Source: Bacteroidota bacterium
GTDB taxonomy: Bacteria; Bacteroidota; Bacteroidia; UKL13-3
Reading direction: 5' to 3'
Length of the DNA stretch: 64,000 bases
Assembly: GCA_027491085.1 (NCBI GenBank)
Contig: JAIXWW010000009.1
Coordinates: 434,001-498,000, forward strand
The translations under genes and the position numbers were made by a program. The stretch's first letter is position 1, and each line of letters starts with the position of its first letter. The notes below the pieces were generated by a model. It saw nothing but the letters and a program-made list of their open reading frames with translations. It had not been told where the DNA came from and made no database searches. Of this stretch, positions 62,113-64,000 are shown piece after piece.

Positions 62113-63123
62113 ATGAACAATATAGCCGAGCTAAAACCCTTATTATTAGCAAATACAAAACCTAAAATAGTTATAACTACTCACCATAAACCTGATGCAG
62201 ATGCCTTGGGTTCAAGTTTAGGGCTGTATAATTTTCTACTTCAATTAAATATTAAATCTCAGGTAATTACACCTACCGATTATGGTGATTTTTTAATGTG
62301 GATGCCTGGAGAACCTACGGTTATTAATTTTGAAGAAGAAGAAGAATTGGCATCTCAAATGGTTGCTGAAGCAGATTTTGTATTTTGTTTAGACTTCAAT
62401 GCACTGAAACGTATAAATTCTCTAGGAGAATTAGTTCAAGCAAGCAAAGCTAAAAAGGTAATGATTGACCATCATTTACAACCAGAAAATTTTGACGACT
62501 ATAGATTATGGACAAGTAAGGCAAGTAGCACTTGTGAATTAATTTATTGGTTTATTCAAACTTTACAATTTGAACACCTTATAAACAAAGATATAGCCTC
62601 ATGTTTGTACGCTGGTATTATGACAGATACAGCATCATTTAAACACGGAAGTACCACTCCAAGTACTCATAGAGTGGCAGCTGAACTTTTGGAAAAGGGT
62701 GCTGAAAGCAATATAATACATGAAAATATTTACGATAACTATTCGGAAAACAGAACCCGATTTATTGGTTATTGTTTAAATGAGAAATTACAGATTTTAA
62801 AAGAATACAACACTGCAATCATTTGTGTAACTGCAGATGAGTTAAATCGTTACAATATTATTGTTGGAGACTCAGAAGGATTAGTTAATTATGGTTTATC
62901 AATTAAAGGAATCAAATTCTCAGTTTTGGTCGTGGATAGAACAGTTGCTCGTAAAATGAGTTTTAGAGCTAAAGGCAATTTTCCGGCTAACGAATTTGCT
63001 AGAAAATACTTTAATGGAGGAGGTCATTTCAGTGCAGCAGGTGGTGAAAGTAAAGATACTATAGAAAACGTAGAATTAAAACTAAAAGAAGGCATTATTG
63101 AATATGCCGAATATTTAAAATAA
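62113..63123 (+). CDS. nrnA: DHH-family phosphoesterase, NrnA-like
   Basis: A 336-residue cytosolic phosphoesterase: VITTHHKPDADALGSSLGLY is the first DHH motif, FCLDFNALKRINSLGELV and MIDHHLQPENFDDYRLW the second and third, with TDTASFKHGSTTPSTHRVAA following. The C-terminal DHHA1-like part ends in FNGGGHFSAAGGESKDT. Homologues degrade nanoRNA and pAp. ATG 62113 is chosen over the TTG immediately before it. The FKBP gene follows 9 bases later. Confidence 0.9.
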   Translation: MNNIAELKPLLLANTKPKIVITTHHKPDADALGSSLGLYNFLLQLNIKSQVITPTDYGDFLMWMPGEPTVINFEEEEELASQMVAEADFVFCLDFNALKRINSLGELVQASKAKKVMIDHHLQPENFDDYRLWTSKASSTCELIYWFIQTLQFEHLINKDIASCLYAGIMTDTASFKHGSTTPSTHRVAAELLEKGAESNIIHENIYDNYSENRTRFIGYCLNEKLQILKEYNTAIICVTADELNRYNIIVGDSEGLVNYGLSIKGIKFSVLVVDRTVARKMSFRAKGNFPANEFARKYFNGGGHFSAAGGESKDTIENVELKLKEGIIEYAEYLK

Positions 63124-63132
63124 GAAAGAAAA

Positions 63133-64000
63133 ATGAGAAAAATTGTAATGGCAATGGCTGTTTTGGCCATATTTGGAGTGAGTAGTTGTGGCAAAAAAAT
63201 GCAAACAACAGAAAATGGATTAAGTTATAGAATCATTGAAAGTAACGATACTTCACGTTTAATAACCAAAGGTGATTTAATGATGATTCAAATGGTTGCA
63301 TTTGGTCAATTATCAGATTCTTTAGGCGGTAAGGATACAACTATTTTTGATTCATATAAAGTTGGAAAAGCATATTATATACCTGCTGATGAAACTACAC
63401 TGAAAGATGTATTTATGATGTTGCACAAAGGCGATAGTGCAGAATTTTTAGTTAATGCAGATACTTTATTTATGAAAAGTTTTGGTCAGTTAACACCAGC
63501 ATTTTTAAAGAAAAATAGCGAACTTCATTTCTATGTAAGAGTTGAAAATATTTACAATCAAAATGAATTAGAGGCTATGCGTGCTGAAGAAAAAGCTAAG
63601 TCAATTGCCAAGGATTCTATAGAGGCAAGCGCTTATGTTGCTAATTTAACAAATGTTAAAACTACTGCTTCGGGTTTAAAATATGTTATAACTAAACCTT
63701 CAAGTGGACCTATGCCAAAAACAGGACAAGAAGTGCAAATGCTCTATAAAGGTATTTTATTGAATGGTACCAAGTTTGACGAAAATCAAGATGTAACAAA
63801 TCCATTTAAATTTGCCGTTGGTATGCGTCAAGTAATTCCAGGTTGGGATGAAGGAGTAATGTTATTGCATGAAGGAGAAGAAGCTAAATTTATTGTTCCT
63901 TCAAACTTAGCTTATGGTGAACAGGGGGGTGGGCCAATTCCTCCAAATTCAACGCTTATTTTTGATGTTAAATTATTGAAAATAAATCCAGCCCCTGCAA
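63133..64000 (+). CDS. FKBP-type peptidyl-prolyl isomerase lipoprotein, cut at the window edge
   Basis: The frame starts at ATG 63133 and is open to the end of the window (289 codons). The lipobox is AIFGVSSC (cysteine near 19). A first FKBP-like domain (about 25-140) contains GKAYYIPADETTLKDVFMML and MLHKGDSAEFLVNAD. A second, canonical FKBP domain (about 175-285) has VQMLYKGILLNGTKFDENQD, AVGMRQVIPGWDEGVMLLHE and SNLAYGEQGGGPIPPNSTLI. The 3' end lies outside the window. Role: folding of envelope proteins. Confidence 0.9.
   Translation, partial: MRKIVMAMAVLAIFGVSSCGKKMQTTENGLSYRIIESNDTSRLITKGDLMMIQMVAFGQLSDSLGGKDTTIFDSYKVGKAYYIPADETTLKDVFMMLHKGDSAEFLVNADTLFMKSFGQLTPAFLKKNSELHFYVRVENIYNQNELEAMRAEEKAKSIAKDSIEASAYVANLTNVKTTASGLKYVITKPSSGPMPKTGQEVQMLYKGILLNGTKFDENQDVTNPFKFAVGMRQVIPGWDEGVMLLHEGEEAKFIVPSNLAYGEQGGGPIPPNSTLIFDVKLLKINPAPA

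Overview
The window is AT-rich chromosomal DNA from a member of the Bacteroidota. Three secreted proteins end in a type IX secretion (T9SS) C-terminal sorting domain. Families largely typical of this phylum are present (DUF2851, DUF5723, DUF2452, GT117/DUF2723, met-zincin lipoproteins), Shine-Dalgarno sequences are mostly absent, and several upstream regions carry the Bacteroidota -7 promoter motif TAnnTTTG. The sequence does not let me name a genus.

Layout. 0-14 kb: central metabolism (pgk, fumC, pyrF), an outer-membrane barrel, a DUF2851 protein, a secreted T9SS endonuclease I, an MsbA-like ABC exporter coupled to a GT2 glycosyltransferase, and a DUF5723 protein. 14.1-19.95 kb: an accessory, repeat-rich stretch of small orphan genes (lipoproteins, single-span membrane proteins, a free-standing EF-Tu domain-III-like protein, and one gene bounded by inverted repeats). 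Here families of 50-400 bp repeats lie between the genes. The most interesting, called repeat A, carries a near-perfect Bacteroidota promoter, a leader hairpin and an ATG at fixed spacing. 20-23.2 kb: a giant GT117 membrane glycosyltransferase. 23.5-26.7 kb: a tight operon of YHS, thioredoxin-like T9SS, DoxX-like, barrel and YceI proteins, a possible envelope redox module; the first gene has an apparent homopolymer frameshift. 26.7-31.5 kb: DinB, NRDE, ATP-grasp, LysE, Crp/Fnr and histidine kinase genes in a near-contiguous run. 31.4-42.9 kb: murQ, a CtpA-like protease, polyprenyl synthase, malic enzyme, a hybrid two-component system, ispH, glutathione peroxidase, comF and DUF2452. 42.9-57.2 kb: a large T9SS metallopeptidase, an inositol-phosphatase family protein, a VOC protein, a GlxA-type regulator facing DinB/SRPBCC genes, gmhA, an SSS symporter, exonuclease III, an amidohydrolase-like protein and a zinc metalloprotease lipoprotein. 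57.3-58.7 kb: two decayed genes next to an intact DUF1905/YdeI gene. 58.7-64 kb: an oxidoreductase, a GT9 heptosyltransferase-like protein, tandem GC-rich REP-like elements, an NmrA-type protein, an NrnA-like phosphoesterase and a truncated FKBP lipoprotein.

Envelope themes link several loci: gmhA and the GT9 gene fit heptose/LPS-core synthesis, the MsbA-like exporter fits lipid A export, murQ fits muropeptide recycling, and polyprenyl synthase and ispH belong to isoprenoid synthesis. I saw no tRNA or rRNA gene, CRISPR array, prophage or transposase gene. All family calls come from reading motifs by eye; no database search was run.
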